Source: Bacteroidales bacterium (lineage in GTDB: Bacteria > Bacteroidota > Bacteroidia > Bacteroidales > JAADGE01). From it: DNA of 7,249 bases. Positions 6,733-7,249 of this stretch are shown here, piece after piece. Every line of letters begins with the position of its first letter. Within the stretch, counting starts at the first letter, position 1. Made by a program: the position numbers and the translations under genes. Location: contig JANTGL010000135.1 of NCBI GenBank assembly GCA_024762915.1, forward strand, positions 1-7,249. Direction: 5' to 3'. The notes beneath the pieces were generated by a model. It worked only from the letters and a program-made list of their open reading frames with translations, was not told where the DNA came from and did no database searches.

Positions 6733-6752
6733 AAATATGATTATTAAATTTG
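6721..6752 (+). promoter_or_regulatory. Candidate internal promoter for siaC
   Basis: TAAATTTG at 6745-6752 is a full match to TAnnTTTG and ends 29 nt before the siaC ATG, exactly the spacing seen for siaB. ATTG at 6721-6724, 20 nt upstream and inside the last codons of siaB, is a 3-of-4 match to the -33 TTTG. siaC may therefore be transcribed both with siaB and by itself. Confidence 0.5.
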
Positions 6753-6781
6753 TCATTTAAGAAACAACAATAAATACTAAT

Positions 6782-7162
6782 ATGGAGTCTATAAGAATTG
6801 AGAAAACACGAAAAACACCTGATATTACTTTTAATGCAGAATCAGGAAAATTACAAATTGAAGGGAAATCAATTCCCGAGAATTCAATTGAGTTTTATAA
6901 ACCGCTAGTTGATTGGCTGGAGGAATACAGTAAAACACCTCATGAAGCAACTGAAGTTAATATAAAATTGGAATATTTCAATACCAGTTCTTCAAAATGT
7001 ATTTTGGATGTTTTTAAGAAACTGGAAACGATCCACAAAGAAAATAATAATGTAATTATTAACTGGTATTATGAAGAAGATGACGAAGATATGCTCGAAG
7101 CCGGTGAAGATTATCAATCAATCTTGAAAATACCTTTTAAGATGATTGAAATGGAAGAATAA
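6782..7162 (+). CDS. siaC: SiaC family regulatory phosphoprotein (DUF1987)
   Basis: 126-residue cytoplasmic switch protein, substrate of the SiaB kinase. In Pseudomonas the unphosphorylated form binds and activates the diguanylate cyclase SiaD, and a PP2C phosphatase (SiaA) restores that form. Near-consensus family signatures are present: SIPENSIEFYKPL (30-42), LEYFNTSSSKC (63-73) and NWYYEEDDEDMLEAGEDYQS (94-113), with the closing FKMIE. Thr68, in the NTSSSK motif, carries the same number as the Thr68 phosphosite reported for Pseudomonas SiaC. Length is normal for the family. The ATG at 6782 follows an A-rich leader without a Shine-Dalgarno sequence. The protein is strongly acidic. No cyclase or other obvious effector gene is visible next to it, so its downstream target here is unknown. 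Confidence 0.95.
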   Translation: MESIRIEKTRKTPDITFNAESGKLQIEGKSIPENSIEFYKPLVDWLEEYSKTPHEATEVNIKLEYFNTSSSKCILDVFKKLETIHKENNNVIINWYYEEDDEDMLEAGEDYQSILKIPFKMIEMEE

Positions 7163-7199
7163 TTAAGAGAAATTACAGACTCCTTATACAAATCACATT

Positions 7200-7232
7200 A
7201 AAACGAAAAGTCATTGCTTTTCGTTTTTTTTT
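7200..7232 (+). terminator. Rho-independent terminator after siaC
   Basis: AAAACGAAAAG (7200-7210) pairs with CTTTTCGTTTT (7217-7227) around the 6-nt loop TCATTG, and a run of nine T residues (7224-7232) follows. It lies 37 bp past the siaC stop and closes the siaB-siaC unit. The remaining 17 bp to the window edge hold no gene start; the ATG at 7233 meets a stop after four codons. Confidence 0.9.
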
Positions 7233-7249
7233 ATGGATAAAATATAGAA

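Noticed and set aside
7233..7249. ATG at 7233 as the start of another gene after siaC
   Set aside because: The frame reaches a TAG after four codons.
1..7249. CRISPR arrays, tRNA/rRNA genes, insertion sequences, phage or toxin-antitoxin genes
   Set aside because: I saw no regularly spaced repeats, cloverleaf candidates, transposase motifs or paired small toxin-like frames; most of the window is accounted for by the seven genes.

Overview
The window is AT-rich DNA from a member of the Bacteroidota, most likely an uncultured or marine/gut-type lineage; the genus cannot be read from the sequence. Three signs support the phylum. First, the protein encoded at 1446-3251 ends in a type B (gliding-motility-type) C-terminal sorting domain of the type IX secretion system (T9SS), which is confined to this group. 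Second, the sites just upstream of six start codons match the Bacteroidota -7 promoter element TAnnTTTG. Third, start codons lack convincing Shine-Dalgarno sequences and follow A/T-rich leaders instead.

Layout from left to right. (i) A UvrD/PcrA-type DNA helicase on the minus strand is cut by the left edge, so only its first 418 residues are visible. (ii) Diverging from it across 190 bp is a 601-residue secreted protein with two PKD domains, a proprotein-convertase P-like domain and a T9SS sorting domain. (iii) Convergent with that gene, and sharing a strong bidirectional hairpin terminator, is a secreted SUMF1/FGE-fold protein that lacks the catalytic cysteines of true formylglycine-generating enzyme. 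(iv) Diverging from it, with promoter elements that interlock, is an apparent two-gene operon: a short-chain dehydrogenase and a THUMP-domain rRNA methyltransferase (RlmL type) whose coding regions overlap by up to 17 bp. (v) At the right end is a compact signalling pair, a SiaB-family protein kinase followed by its SiaC-family phosphoprotein substrate, closed by a rho-independent terminator.

The most interesting unit is the SiaB-SiaC pair. In Pseudomonas the SiaABCD network uses the kinase SiaB and a PP2C phosphatase, SiaA, to switch SiaC between phosphorylated and unphosphorylated states; unphosphorylated SiaC binds and activates the diguanylate cyclase SiaD. Here the kinase and SiaC stand alone: neither a GGDEF cyclase nor a phosphatase is visible, and the pair ends at a terminator. 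Either the partners are elsewhere in the genome or SiaC controls a different output in this phylum. The remaining genes look like housekeeping functions (helicase, rRNA methylation) mixed with cell-surface or secreted proteins. No RNA genes, mobile elements or CRISPR arrays were seen. No stretch longer than 300 bp lacks a gene.
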